From Paracoccus sulfuroxidans (GTDB lineage: Bacteria; Pseudomonadota; Alphaproteobacteria; Rhodobacterales; Rhodobacteraceae), in contig NZ_VLKU01000006.1 of NCBI RefSeq assembly GCF_007830335.1, forward strand, positions 67,001-131,000: a stretch of DNA of 64,000 bases, in the 5' to 3' direction. How positions within the stretch are numbered: the first letter of the stretch is position 1; each line of letters begins with the position of its first letter. The translations under genes and the position numbers were made by a program. Positions 46,430-55,652 of the stretch are shown piece by piece. Below the pieces are notes generated by a model. The model did no database searches and had not been told where the DNA came from. It worked only from the letters and a program-made list of their open reading frames with translations.

Positions 46430-47464
46430 CTAGTCGCGGACCGCAGCCAGCCCGCCATCGCGCAGGCGCGCCAGCTCATCCATCTCGGCCGGGGTCAGTT
46501 CGATGCCAACGGATTGCGACTTCTGGCGCGCGGTGAATCGGCGCTGAGAGGGCAGGCGGGCCCCCTGACCGGCGATGGCCTCGATCATGGCCTCGCCCTT
46601 GGCGGCGGCATCGCCGCGCCCGCCCGACATGCGCAGCGGGTCGAAGACGACGATCAGCTCGCCATGGCGGGGGGCCAGCGTGGTCGTGCCCAGATAATCC
46701 AGCGCCTCGGGGCTGGTGAAATCGCCGATCATCGCGCCTGCCAGCAGCTCGATCATCGTCGAGATGGCTGAGCCCTTATGCGCGCCAAAGGGCAGCATCG
46801 CGCCAGCCAGCGCGGCGGTGGGATCGGTCGTCGGGTTGCCATCGGCATCGACCGCCCAGCCCTCGGGCAGTTGCTTGCCCGCACGGCGGTACAGCTCCAG
46901 CTCGCCCCGCGCGGCGACCGAGGTGGCGAAATCGAAGACATAAGGCGTGCCGCCCGGACGCGGCCAGCCGAAGGCAAAGGGGTTGGTGCCCAGCAGAGGC
47001 TTGCTGCCCCCGGCAGGCGCAACAGTGGCATAGCTGGGGCACATAGCCATGGCGGCAAGGCCCAGATTGGCCATCGTCTCGACCTCGGGCCAGAGCGCGG
47101 CGAAATGCGTGCAATCGTTGATGATCAGCGTGGCGATGCCCAGCTTGCGCGCACGCTCGGCCACGACCGGCGCGCCCATCTCGAAGGCGAGGTTGGCAAA
47201 ACCGGCATCGGCATCGACGCGCACCACGGCGCTGTCGTCCTGCATGACCTTCGGCTGAGCCACCGGATTGACCTTTTCGGCCTTCAAAGTGCGCAAGCAA
47301 CCCTCGATCCGGTAGACGCCATGCGATTTGCAGGCATCACGTTCGCCCGCGACGATGGTGCGCGCAATGGCGTCGCCCTGTGGCTGGCTGAACCCGGCAT
47401 TGGTCAGGATGCCGGACACCAGAACGGTCAGATCCTGAATGGAAATCAGGGTGTTATCGGTCAT
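46430..47464 (-). CDS. Ldh2/DpkA-family reductase, likely pyrroline-2-carboxylate reductase
   Basis: A 344-residue NAD(P)H-dependent oxidoreductase of the malate/L-lactate dehydrogenase type 2 family. It has ERDACKSHGVYRIEGCLRTL, INDCTHFAALWPEVETMA (the DpkA-like active site), GTNPFAFGWPRPGG and PFGAHKGSAISTMIELL. DpkA relatives reduce 1-piperideine- or 1-pyrroline-2-carboxylate to pipecolate or proline. Pyrroline-2-carboxylate is the product of 3-hydroxyproline dehydratases, two candidates of which lie downstream. The ATG at 47464 has AAAAGGAG. It is divergent from the ABC transporter. Confidence 0.87.
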   Translation of the reverse strand: MTDNTLISIQDLTVLVSGILTNAGFSQPQGDAIARTIVAGERDACKSHGVYRIEGCLRTLKAEKVNPVAQPKVMQDDSAVVRVDADAGFANLAFEMGAPVVAERARKLGIATLIINDCTHFAALWPEVETMANLGLAAMAMCPSYATVAPAGGSKPLLGTNPFAFGWPRPGGTPYVFDFATSVAARGELELYRRAGKQLPEGWAVDADGNPTTDPTAALAGAMLPFGAHKGSAISTMIELLAGAMIGDFTSPEALDYLGTTTLAPRHGELIVVFDPLRMSGGRGDAAAKGEAMIEAIAGQGARLPSQRRFTARQKSQSVGIELTPAEMDELARLRDGGLAAVRD

Positions 47465-47630
47465 CGACGGCTCCTTTTCATGGGGGATCGGGCCGGGGGC
47501 GGCCTGCCTGCTTCCACATGCATAATCTGTGTATGCTTGTTCGGCAACATTGGCGTGCCCTGCTGATCGCGCAGGCATTGCATCATCGGCTGAGGTTTTT
47601 TTGTTGATCGACTCGTCTTGCACACACATA

Positions 47631-47636
47631 GTCGAC
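47631..47636. promoter_or_regulatory. GTCGAC site before ABC operon
   Basis: The context is TAGTCGACAC, one base off the TGTCGACA word found twice at the regulator gene. It lies 36 bases upstream of the binding-protein start. It is a candidate third operator of the same GntR regulator. Confidence 0.35.
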
Positions 47637-47671
47637 ACAGAACGAATCATACCAAGCAAACAGGGAAAACC

Positions 47672-48481
47672 ATGAAACTGACCTATCTTGCTGCAGGGCT
47701 GTTCGCCGCCGCGGCCGTTGCCGGACCCGTCAAAGCCGACAAGCTGGACGACATCATCGCCTCGGGCACGCTGCGCTGCGCCGTGGTGCTGGACTTCCCA
47801 CCCATGGGTTCGCGCGACGAAAACAACAATCCCGTCGGCTTCGACGTCGATTACTGCAACGATCTGGCGACCGCCCTTGGCGTCAAGGCCGAGATCGTCG
47901 AGACCCCCTTCCCCGAGCGTATCCCCGCCCTGATGTCGGGCCGCGTCGATGTGGGCGTCGCCTCGACCTCGGACACGCTGGAGCGTGCGAAGACCATCGG
48001 CGTTACCATTCCCTACTACGCCTTCGAAAACTCGGTGACGGTGAACGACAAGACCGACATCACCACCTGGGAAGGCATGAAGGGCAAGACCGTCGGCGCG
48101 ACCGCTGGCACCTATGAGGCGATCTGGCTGGAAGGTCAGGTGAAGGAATGGGGCGAGGGCGAATTCCGTCCCTACCAGACCCAGGCCGACGTGTTCCTGG
48201 CACTGTCGCAGGGCCAGCTCGACGCCACCGTCTCGACCACCGAGGTTGCGAACGCCAACGTCAAAGGCGGCAAATTCCCCGGCATCAAGATCGTCGACAA
48301 GGCGCCGATGGTTCCCGACTATGTGTCGCTCTTCACGATGCGTCAGGAATACGGCCTCATCAACTACATGAACCTGTTCATCAACCAGCAGGTCCGCACC
48401 GGCCGCTATGCCGAGCTTTACAAGAAATGGATCGGTGAGGGTGAGCCCGCGAACCTGACCGTTCAGGGCGTTTATCGCTGA
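47672..48481 (+). CDS. Polar amino-acid ABC transporter binding protein
   Basis: A 269-residue periplasmic binding protein of the glutamine/cystine family. The signal peptide ends near residue 22 (GPVKA before DKLDD). The mature part begins DIIASGTLRCAVVLDFPPMG and contains PVGFDVDYCNDLATALG, RVDVGVASTSDTLERAKTIG and GKTVGATAGTYEAIWL. The expected ligand is a hydroxyproline isomer, inferred from the catabolic genes that follow. The ATG at 47672 has CAGGGA upstream. It is separated from the permeases by a strong hairpin. Confidence 0.93.
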   Translation: MKLTYLAAGLFAAAAVAGPVKADKLDDIIASGTLRCAVVLDFPPMGSRDENNNPVGFDVDYCNDLATALGVKAEIVETPFPERIPALMSGRVDVGVASTSDTLERAKTIGVTIPYYAFENSVTVNDKTDITTWEGMKGKTVGATAGTYEAIWLEGQVKEWGEGEFRPYQTQADVFLALSQGQLDATVSTTEVANANVKGGKFPGIKIVDKAPMVPDYVSLFTMRQEYGLINYMNLFINQQVRTGRYAELYKKWIGEGEPANLTVQGVYR

Positions 48482-48496
48482 TCTGATCTTTTCCGG

Positions 48497-48529
48497 CGGC
48501 GCGCAGACCTTTGGGTCGCGCGCCGTTTT
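48497..48529 (+). terminator. Attenuating hairpin after binding-protein gene
   Basis: CGGCGCGC (48497-48504) pairs with GCGCGCCG (48518-48525), and GACC (48506-48509) pairs with GGTC (48514-48517) inside it, leaving a TTTG loop and one bulged A. TTTTC follows. It lies between the binding protein and the first permease and would raise the ratio of binding protein to membrane parts. Confidence 0.75.
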
Positions 48530-48558
48530 CCCGAATAAGATCCATCGGCGGGGAAACG

Positions 48559-49224
48559 ATGTTCAACTATACATTCCAATGGAATCAGGCCCTCAAGTAT
48601 CTGCCGCGTATGCTGGAAGGTGCCTTGGTCACGATGGAGATCGCCCTCATCTCGATGGTGATCGGCATCGCGCTGGCCGTCCTGCTGACCGCGTTTCGCC
48701 TGTCCGGCAACCGCATCCTGAAGGCCATCGCCCAGACCTGGGTCGAGGTCGCGCGCAACACGCCTGCACTGTTCCAGATCTATATGGCGCATTTCGGCAT
48801 CGCGAGCTTCGGCATCCATCTTAGCCCCTTCATCTCGCTGCTGATCGGGATCACCTTCAACAATGCGGGCTATCTGGCGGAGAACTTCCGGGGCGCGCTG
48901 AAGGCCATCCCCGACACGCAGACCCGCGCCGGCCGCTCGCTTGGGATGAGCGCGGTGCAGTCCTTCCGCTCGATCATCCTGCCGCAGATGCTGCGCATCT
49001 CATTCCTGCCGATGACCAACCAAATGGTCTGGGCGATCCTGATGACCTCGCTTGGCGTCACCGTGGGGATGAACACCGACCTTTACGGCGTCACGCAGGA
49101 TCTGAACGCGCTGACCTTCCGCACGTTCGAACTGTTCGCGATTGCTGCAGTGATCTTCTACCTGATCACCAAGGCCATCACCATTGGCGCCCGCCTGATC
49201 GCGGCGCGTCTGTTCCGGTATTGA
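48559..49224 (+). CDS. Polar amino-acid ABC transporter permease 1
   Basis: A 221-residue HisMQ-type permease. It has about five membrane helices, GALVTMEIALISMVIGIALAV in the first, the WVEVARNTPALFQIYM entry segment and the ATPase-contact loop RAGRSLGMSAVQSFRSIILP. It pairs with the next gene. The start at 48559 has GGCGGGGAAACG; an upstream frame start at 48511 lies in the terminator region. The substrate is presumed to be hydroxyproline. Confidence 0.93.
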   Translation: MFNYTFQWNQALKYLPRMLEGALVTMEIALISMVIGIALAVLLTAFRLSGNRILKAIAQTWVEVARNTPALFQIYMAHFGIASFGIHLSPFISLLIGITFNNAGYLAENFRGALKAIPDTQTRAGRSLGMSAVQSFRSIILPQMLRISFLPMTNQMVWAILMTSLGVTVGMNTDLYGVTQDLNALTFRTFELFAIAAVIFYLITKAITIGARLIAARLFRY

Positions 49225-49236
49225 GGGAGAAATTCG

Positions 49237-49890
49237 ATGTTCGATACCGCCCTCACCTCAACTGACCTGATCTTCCTTGCGAAGGGCGCGGGGATGACCC
49301 TGCTGGTCACGGCGATTTCTGTCGTGATCGGGACGATCCTTGGCATCATCTTCGGGGTGATCCGCTATCAGATCGGTCCCATCTGGGCCGCGCCGCTGAC
49401 CTTCGTGCTGGATATCTGCCGCTCGATCCCGCTGCTGATCCAGCTTGTGCTTCTGAACGCCTTCTTCGGCATGGTCGTTGGCCTGCGCTGGCCGGGGCTG
49501 ACGGTCGCCTGCATCGTGCTGTCGCTTTACACCTCGGCCTATTGCGCGGAAATCGTGCGCGGCGGCATCGAGGCCGTGCCCGCCACCACCCGTCGCGCCG
49601 CGCGCTCGCTTGGCATGACCTGGGGGCAGGACATGCGCCAGATCGTGCTGCCGCTGGCGACGCGGGTCGCGCTGCCCTCATGGATCGGGCTGGCGCTTGG
49701 CGTCATGAAGGACTCGGCGCTGGTCTATGTCGTGCAGGTCACGGAACTGCTGAAATCCACGCAGATCCTGATTACCCGCCTGCAAGAGCCGCTGTTCCTG
49801 CTGCTGATCTGCGGTGCCTTCTACTTCATCATCTCTTACCCGCTGGCGCGCTTCGGTGGGTATCTCGAAAAACGGTGGTCCAATGATTGA
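49237..49890 (+). CDS. Polar amino-acid ABC transporter permease 2
   Basis: A 217-residue HisMQ-type permease, paralogous to the previous gene. It has membrane helices at about 15-40, 55-80, 85-110 and 185-210, DICRSIPLLIQLVLLNAFF and the coupling loop RRAARSLGMTWGQDMRQIVLP. The gene begins twelve bases after permease 1, with GAGGGAGAAA upstream. Its last eight bases overlap the ATPase gene, so the three are translated in order. Confidence 0.93.
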   Translation: MFDTALTSTDLIFLAKGAGMTLLVTAISVVIGTILGIIFGVIRYQIGPIWAAPLTFVLDICRSIPLLIQLVLLNAFFGMVVGLRWPGLTVACIVLSLYTSAYCAEIVRGGIEAVPATTRRAARSLGMTWGQDMRQIVLPLATRVALPSWIGLALGVMKDSALVYVVQVTELLKSTQILITRLQEPLFLLLICGAFYFIISYPLARFGGYLEKRWSND

Positions 49891-50608
49891 GATCGAAAAC
49901 GTCCGCAAATCCTTTGGCCAGCTTGAGGTTCTGAAGGGCATCGACCTGACCGTGAAAAAGGGTGAGGTGGTGACCATCATCGGCGGCTCGGGTTCTGGCA
50001 AATCGACGCTTCTGACCTGCATCAACGGGCTGGAGCCGATCGATTCCGGCCGCATCCTTGTGGACGGGACCGAGGTTCACGCGAAATCGACCGATGTGAA
50101 CAAGCTGCGCCAGAAGATCGGGATCGTGTTTCAGCAATGGAACGCCTTCCCGCACCTGACCGTTCTGGAAAACGTCACGCTCGCGCCGCGCAAGGTGCTG
50201 GGCATGTCGAAGGAAAAGGCCGAGGAAATCGGCGTCAAGCAACTGACCCATGTGGGCCTTGGCGACAAGCTTACCACCTATCCCTCGCGCCTCTCCGGCG
50301 GTCAGCAGCAGCGTATGGCGATTGCCCGCGCGCTTGCCATGTCGCCCAGCTACATGCTGTTCGACGAGGTGACCTCGGCCCTTGACCCGCAGCTGGTGGG
50401 CGAGGTTCTGGACACGCTGAAGATGCTGGCCGAGGAAGGCATGACCATGATCTGCGTCACGCATGAGATGGCCTTTGCGCGCGACGTCTCGAACCGCGTC
50501 GCCTTCTTCCACAAGGGCGTCATGGCCGAGATCGGTCCACCCGAGCAGATCTTCGGCGCGGCGCAGAACGAAGAGACCCGGAAGTTCTTGTCGAGCGTTC
50601 GTCAATGA
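49883..50608 (+). CDS. Polar amino-acid ABC transporter ATPase
   Basis: A 241-residue ATPase of the GlnQ/HisP type. Walker A is IGGSGSGKSTLL near residue 33, the Q-loop is IVFQQWNAFPHLT, the signature is LSGGQQQRMAIARAL, Walker B is MLFDEVTSALDP, and the switch His is in CVTHEMAFARDVS. I chose the ATG at 49883 because the conserved MIEIENVRKSF starts there. A longer frame reaches back into the permease. The end overlaps the oxidoreductase gene by four bases, tying transport to catabolism. Confidence 0.95.
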   Translation: MIEIENVRKSFGQLEVLKGIDLTVKKGEVVTIIGGSGSGKSTLLTCINGLEPIDSGRILVDGTEVHAKSTDVNKLRQKIGIVFQQWNAFPHLTVLENVTLAPRKVLGMSKEKAEEIGVKQLTHVGLGDKLTTYPSRLSGGQQQRMAIARALAMSPSYMLFDEVTSALDPQLVGEVLDTLKMLAEEGMTMICVTHEMAFARDVSNRVAFFHKGVMAEIGPPEQIFGAAQNEETRKFLSSVRQ

Positions 50609-51828
50609 CCACAGAAGTCATCGTGATCGGCGCCGGGGTCGTGGGCCTCAGCGCCGCTCTGGCCGCGCAATCGCGCGGCCTTTCGGTCCGCGTGGTCGAG
50701 CGTGAGGCCCCGGCAGCGGGTGCCTCGGCCGGCAATGCGGGCGCTTTCGCCTTCACCGACATCTTCCCGCTGGCCTCGCCCAAGATCATCCGTCAGGCCC
50801 CGAAATGGCTTTTGGACCCGCTTGGCCCGCTGTCGGTTCCGCCCGCCTATGCCGCGAAAATCGCGCCCTGGATGCTGAAGTTCTGGCGCGCCAGCTGGCC
50901 TGCCCGCGTCCGCGCCTCGACCGAGGCGCAGACCGCGATGATGAACTATTCCAAAGCCGCGCTGGAGCCTGCGCTGGAACGCGACGGGTTGCTGCACATG
51001 CTGCGCAAGCAGGGCAACATTCAGGTCTATGAGGGCGAGCGTGAATTCAACGCCTCGCTGGACGGATGGGAAGCCCGCGCCCGCCACGGCATCGAATTCC
51101 AGCACCTGAAATCGCCCGCCGAGATCGCCGAGATCCAGCCCGGCCTCGCCCCGCGTTTCACCCACGCGACCTTCACCCCCGGCTGGTTCTCGATCAGCGA
51201 CCCGAAAGATTACACCATCGCCCTGGCCGACCGCTTCCGCGAAAACGGCGGCGAGATCATCATCGCCGAGGCGACCGCGCTGACCGATGACGGCGTCACC
51301 ACCACTGCAGGCCATCTGCGCGGTCGCGTCGTGCTGGCCGCAGGCGCCTTCTCGCACCTGCTGGCGAAAACCCAAGGCGTCAACATCCCGCTGGAAACCG
51401 AGCGCGGTTATAACACCACCCTTCCCCCCGACGCCTTCGATCTGAAAACCCAGATCACCTTTGGCGGCCACGGCTTTGTCGTCACCACGCTGACCTCGGG
51501 CATCCGGGTCGGCGGCGCGGTCGAACTTGGCGGGCTGAAGCTGCCCCCGAATTTCAAGCGGTCCGAGGCGATGCTGAAGAAAGCCAAGATGTTCCTGCCG
51601 GACCTGAACACTTCGGGCGGGAAGCAATGGATGGGGTTCCGCCCCTCCATGCCCGACAGTCTGCCCTGCATCGGCCCCCTGCCCGGCCATCCGAACACGA
51701 TTTGCGCCTTCGGCCACGGCCATCTTGGCCTGACCCAATCCGCCGGCACCGGAAAGATCGTCGCCGACCTTCTGACCGGGCTCAATCCCGGCATCGACCT
51801 TGCGCCATTTTCCCCGGCGCGATTCTGA
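50605..51828 (+). CDS. FAD-dependent D-amino-acid dehydrogenase, likely D-hydroxyproline dehydrogenase
   Basis: A 407-residue DadA-like flavoprotein. It has the dinucleotide motif VIVIGAGVVGLSAALAAQSRG at the N-terminus, then ASAGNAGAF, and a C-terminal MGFRPSMPDSLPCIGPL with GHGHLGLTQSAGTGKI. DadA-type enzymes oxidise D-amino acids in the membrane-facing cytoplasm. Between an epimerase of hydroxyproline and a pyrroline deaminase, the expected substrate is cis-4-hydroxy-D-proline. It is coupled to the ABC ATPase by a four-base overlap and is followed by the epimerase eight bases later. Confidence 0.9.
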   Translation: MTTEVIVIGAGVVGLSAALAAQSRGLSVRVVEREAPAAGASAGNAGAFAFTDIFPLASPKIIRQAPKWLLDPLGPLSVPPAYAAKIAPWMLKFWRASWPARVRASTEAQTAMMNYSKAALEPALERDGLLHMLRKQGNIQVYEGEREFNASLDGWEARARHGIEFQHLKSPAEIAEIQPGLAPRFTHATFTPGWFSISDPKDYTIALADRFRENGGEIIIAEATALTDDGVTTTAGHLRGRVVLAAGAFSHLLAKTQGVNIPLETERGYNTTLPPDAFDLKTQITFGGHGFVVTTLTSGIRVGGAVELGGLKLPPNFKRSEAMLKKAKMFLPDLNTSGGKQWMGFRPSMPDSLPCIGPLPGHPNTICAFGHGHLGLTQSAGTGKIVADLLTGLNPGIDLAPFSPARF

Positions 51829-51835
51829 GGCTATC

Positions 51836-52840
51836 ATGACCCAATACATCTTCCCCTGCATCGACGGCCACACCTGCGGCAACCCCGTGCGTCTGGTCGC
51901 AGGCGGCGCGCCCCGGCTGGAAGGCGCAAACATGCTGGAAAAGCGCGCCCATTTCCTGCGCGACTATGACTGGATCCGCACCGGCCTGATGTTTGAACCG
52001 CGCGGCCATGACATGATGTCAGGCTCGATCCTCTACCCGCCGACGCGGGAGGATTGCGATGTCGCGGTGCTTTATATCGAGACCTCGGGCTGCCTGCCGA
52101 TGTGCGGCCACGGCACCATTGGCACGATCACGATGGGCATCGAAAACGGGTTGATCACGCCCCGCGAACCCGGTCGCTTGTCGATCGAAACCCCGGCGGG
52201 CAAGGTCGATATCAAATACCGCCAAGAGGGCCGCTATGTCGAAGAAGTCCGCCTGACCAACGTCCCCGGCTTCCTCTATGCCGAAGGCCTGACCGCCGAG
52301 GTCGAAGGTTTGGGCGAGATTGTCGTTGACGTCGCCTATGGCGGCAATTTCTACGCGATTGTTGAGCCGCAGAAGAACTTCCGCGACATGGCCGACCACA
52401 CGGCGGGCGAGCTGATCGGCTGGTCCCCGAAACTCCGCGCCGCGCTGAACGCGAAATACGAATTTGTTCACCCCGAACATCCGGCGATCAACGGCCTGTC
52501 GCATATCCAATGGACCGGATCCCCGACCGTTGAAGGTGCCCACGCCCGGAATGCCGTCTTCTATGGCGACAAGGCCATCGACCGCTCGCCCTGCGGCACC
52601 GGCACCTCGGCGCGGATGGCCCAGCTTGCCGCCAAGGGCAAGCTGAACGTCGGCGACGAATTCCACCATGAATCGATCATCGGCTCGATCTTCAAAGGCC
52701 GGGTCGAGGCCGCGACCACGGTCGGCAATTTCAACGCGATCATCCCCTCGATTGCCGGTTGGGCGCGTCAAACCGGGCTTAACACCATCTATATCGACGC
52801 CGAACGTGACCCCTTCGCCCACGGCTTCGTGGTGAAGTGA
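51836..52840 (+). CDS. 4-Hydroxyproline 2-epimerase (proline racemase family)
   Basis: A 334-residue proline-racemase-fold enzyme with both catalytic cysteines: Cys90 in [14 protein letters not shown] and Cys253 in [17 protein letters not shown]. The C/C pair is the arrangement of racemases and 4-hydroxyproline epimerases, which swap a proton at C2. Together with the adjacent D-amino-acid dehydrogenase, the most likely step is trans-4-hydroxy-L-proline to cis-4-hydroxy-D-proline. The start at 51836 gives [18 protein letters not shown], the normal family start. Confidence 0.92.
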   Translation: MTQYIFPCIDGHTCGNPVRLVAGGAPRLEGANMLEKRAHFLRDYDWIRTGLMFEPRGHDMMSGSILYPPTREDCDVAVLYIETSGCLPMCGHGTIGTITMGIENGLITPREPGRLSIETPAGKVDIKYRQEGRYVEEVRLTNVPGFLYAEGLTAEVEGLGEIVVDVAYGGNFYAIVEPQKNFRDMADHTAGELIGWSPKLRAALNAKYEFVHPEHPAINGLSHIQWTGSPTVEGAHARNAVFYGDKAIDRSPCGTGTSARMAQLAAKGKLNVGDEFHHESIIGSIFKGRVEAATTVGNFNAIIPSIAGWARQTGLNTIYIDAERDPFAHGFVVK

Positions 52841-54510
52841 TGGGCACGTCCGTCCTGCCGGGCCGCGCTTCGGGCGCGGTCCTGTCCGCATCCGAAGGCC
52901 TCAGCTTTTGGGGCGGCGTCGATCCGACGACGGGTCTGGTCATCGACGCGCATCACCCTTGGCATGGCGAAAGCCTTGCGGGTCGCATCGTGATGATGCC
53001 GACCTCGCGCGGGTCTTGCACCGGGTCGGGCGTCCTTCTCGACATGGCGCTGAACGGCAAGGCCCCGGCGGCGCTGATCTTTTCCGGCGCGGAAGATATC
53101 CTGACCCTCGGCGCGATGCTCGCGGATCGCTTGTTCGGCCACCCGCTGCCGGTCCTGCGCCTGTCGCCCGAAGATTTCGCCGCCGTCGCAGCGCAGCCTG
53201 AAGCGACAATCACCGAAACCAGCCTTGACGCTGGTTCGCTTTCCATCCCCCTCGCCCCCCTGCCGGTCGCCGATCTGGCCCTGACCGACGCGGATCAGGC
53301 GATGCGCGACGACCCCGGCCCGGTTGGGTTAGCGATGGAAATCATCCTCGCGATGGCCGCGATCCAAGGCGCGCGCGACCTGATCGACGTTAGCCAAGTC
53401 CATATCGACGGCTGCATCTATGCGAGCGACGCGAACCGCGTCTTTGCCGAGAAAATGGCCGATATGGGCGCGCGCCTGCTTGTGCCGACGACGATGAACG
53501 CAATCTCCGTCGACCGCGAAAACTGGCAAGCCCAAGGCGTGCCCCCGAAATTCGGCAACCCGGCGAGCCGCCTCGCCGATGCCTATACCCGCATGGGGGC
53601 CCGCCCGACTTTCACCTGCGCGCCCTATCTGCTCGATACCGCGCCGACGCAGGGTGAAGATATCGCTTGGGCCGAATCGAATGCCGTCATCTTCGCGAAT
53701 ACCGTGCTTGGCGCGCGGACGGTGAAGCACCCCGATTTTCTCGACCTTATGATCGGCATGACCGGACGCGCGCCGCGTTCGGGTGTCTATCTGGACGACA
53801 ACCGCCGCGCCGCCCGCGTGATCCGCGTGACCCCGCCCGCAGGGGCCGATGACGCGTTTTGGCCGATGATGGGCTATCTTGCCGGTCAACTCGCGCCGGA
53901 TCGGATTCCCCTGATCCTCGGCCTCGAAAACCTGCCCGCCAGCCGCGACGATCTGAAGGCACTTTGCGGTGCGTTCGGCACGACCTCCGCCGCGCCGATG
54001 CTGCATGTCGCGGGCCACACGCCCGAAGCCGCGATGCCGCCCGCCCCCGGTGCCGATGACATCACCGTCGGCCGCGACGACTTCACGCGCATCTGGTCCG
54101 AGCTGAACCAAGGCCCCGACGATCTGCAACTCGTGGCCCTCGGCAGCCCCCATTTCTCGGCCGAGGAATCGCGTGCGCTGCTGCGCGAACTTGGCCAACG
54201 CCGCCCCGCGCCGGGCGTCCATGTCGTCATCACGACCAGCAGACAGGCGGTGCACGATCTGTGTACAGACGGTGCACATCAGGCGCTCACCGATCTTGGC
54301 ATCCGGATCGTGCAGGACATTTGCTGGTGTTCGATCACCGAACCGGTGTTTCCACCCGAGGCTAAGACCCTCATCACCAACTCCGGCAAATACGCCCATT
54401 ACGGCCCCGGCCTGTCGGGCCGCGCCGTGCGTTTCGGCAGTTTGCGCGATTGCGTCACCGCCGCGCTGACCGGCAAAGCGCCCGGATTGCCCGCGTGGTT
54501 GAAAGGATAA
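52840..54510 (+). CDS. Fused aconitase X, likely cis-3-hydroxy-L-proline dehydratase
   Basis: A 556-residue protein that joins two aconitase X parts. The small swivel domain (DUF126, about residues 1-140) has [19 protein letters not shown] with the catalytic Ser loop. The large domain (DUF521, about 150-556) contains [42 protein letters not shown] and [18 protein letters not shown]. Cys residues in these loops likely hold an iron-sulfur cluster. Bacterial aconitase X has been shown to dehydrate cis-3-hydroxy-L-proline to pyrroline-2-carboxylate. In many genomes the two parts are separate genes. The start codon overlaps the epimerase stop by one base. Confidence 0.9.
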   Translation: MGTSVLPGRASGAVLSASEGLSFWGGVDPTTGLVIDAHHPWHGESLAGRIVMMPTSRGSCTGSGVLLDMALNGKAPAALIFSGAEDILTLGAMLADRLFGHPLPVLRLSPEDFAAVAAQPEATITETSLDAGSLSIPLAPLPVADLALTDADQAMRDDPGPVGLAMEIILAMAAIQGARDLIDVSQVHIDGCIYASDANRVFAEKMADMGARLLVPTTMNAISVDRENWQAQGVPPKFGNPASRLADAYTRMGARPTFTCAPYLLDTAPTQGEDIAWAESNAVIFANTVLGARTVKHPDFLDLMIGMTGRAPRSGVYLDDNRRAARVIRVTPPAGADDAFWPMMGYLAGQLAPDRIPLILGLENLPASRDDLKALCGAFGTTSAAPMLHVAGHTPEAAMPPAPGADDITVGRDDFTRIWSELNQGPDDLQLVALGSPHFSAEESRALLRELGQRRPAPGVHVVITTSRQAVHDLCTDGAHQALTDLGIRIVQDICWCSITEPVFPPEAKTLITNSGKYAHYGPGLSGRAVRFGSLRDCVTAALTGKAPGLPAWLKG

Positions 54511-54512
54511 AA

Positions 54513-55541
54513 ATGCGTAGTATCAAGACCATCCACGTCATTTCCTGCCATGCCGAAGGCGAGGTTGGCGACGTCATCGTCGGCGGCGTCCGCCCCCCGC
54601 CCGGTGACACCATCTGGGAACAATCGCGCTGGATCGCGAAGGACAACACGCTCCGCAACTTCGTCCTGAACGAACCCCGCGGCGGCGTCTTCCGCCACGT
54701 CAACCTGCTCGTTCCCCCGAAACACCCCGACGCCGACGCCGCCTGGATCATCATGGAGCCGGAAGACACCCCACCCATGTCCGGATCAAACTCGATCTGC
54801 GTGTCGACGGTCCTGCTCGACAGCGGAATTATCGAGATGAAAGAACCAGTTACGGAAATGCTCCTTGAAGCGCCGGGCGGGTTGGTGAAGGTCCGCGCGG
54901 AATGCCGAAACGGCAAAGCGGAACGGATTTTCGTCCAGAACCTGCCGTCGTTTGCCCATAAACTCGACCAGAAACTTGAGGTCGAAGGGATCGGCACGCT
55001 GACCGTCGACACCTCTTTCGGGGGCGACAGTTTCGTCATGGTCGATGCCCGCGAGATGGGTTTTGCCCTGACGGCGGATGAGGCCCATGACATCGCGAAA
55101 CTCGGCGCGAAGATCACCAAAGCGGGGACCGAGCAGATCGGTTTCAGCCATCCGACCAATCCCGACTGGCGGCATTATTCCTTCTGCCTCTTCGGCGGCC
55201 CGGTCGAACGCACGGCGGAGGGTCTGCGCGCGGGTGCGGCCGTCGCGATCCAGCCCGGCAAGGTCGACCGCTCGCCCACCGGGACGGCACTTTCTGCCCG
55301 GATGGCGGTTCTGCATGCGCGCGGGCAGATGGGGCTGGACGACCGGCTGACGACCGTGTCGCTGATCGGTTCGACCTTCACGGGCCGCATTGTCGAAGCG
55401 ACGCAGATCGGCGGCGTGCCCGCGATCATCCCCGAGATTTCCGGACGCGGCTGGATCACCGGCATTCACCAGCACATGCTGGACCCCGACGACCCCTGGC
55501 CCGAGGGCTATCGCCTGTCGGACACTTGGGGCGCGCGCTGA
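54513..55541 (+). CDS. Proline-racemase-family enzyme with Ser/Thr active pair
   Basis: A 342-residue member of the proline racemase superfamily. The two catalytic positions, normally Cys, read Ser90 ([13 protein letters not shown]) and Thr256 ([14 protein letters not shown]). Loss of the second Cys to Thr is the mark of trans-3-hydroxy-L-proline dehydratases, which need only one base. Those I know keep Cys at the first position, so Ser here is unusual. A dehydratase giving pyrroline-2-carboxylate fits the reductase at 46430 and the aconitase X before it. The start at 54513 gives [17 protein letters not shown]. Confidence 0.85.
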   Translation: MRSIKTIHVISCHAEGEVGDVIVGGVRPPPGDTIWEQSRWIAKDNTLRNFVLNEPRGGVFRHVNLLVPPKHPDADAAWIIMEPEDTPPMSGSNSICVSTVLLDSGIIEMKEPVTEMLLEAPGGLVKVRAECRNGKAERIFVQNLPSFAHKLDQKLEVEGIGTLTVDTSFGGDSFVMVDAREMGFALTADEAHDIAKLGAKITKAGTEQIGFSHPTNPDWRHYSFCLFGGPVERTAEGLRAGAAVAIQPGKVDRSPTGTALSARMAVLHARGQMGLDDRLTTVSLIGSTFTGRIVEATQIGGVPAIIPEISGRGWITGIHQHMLDPDDPWPEGYRLSDTWGAR

Positions 55542-55652
55542 TCCTCGCCGGGAATTTAGTTCAGCTTCAAGCCTGCGAATAGAATTTGCCGATTGACGGG
55601 TTCGGGATTTGGCTGTTCTTCAGCCAGATCAACCCCTGCCGAAAGAGACGCC

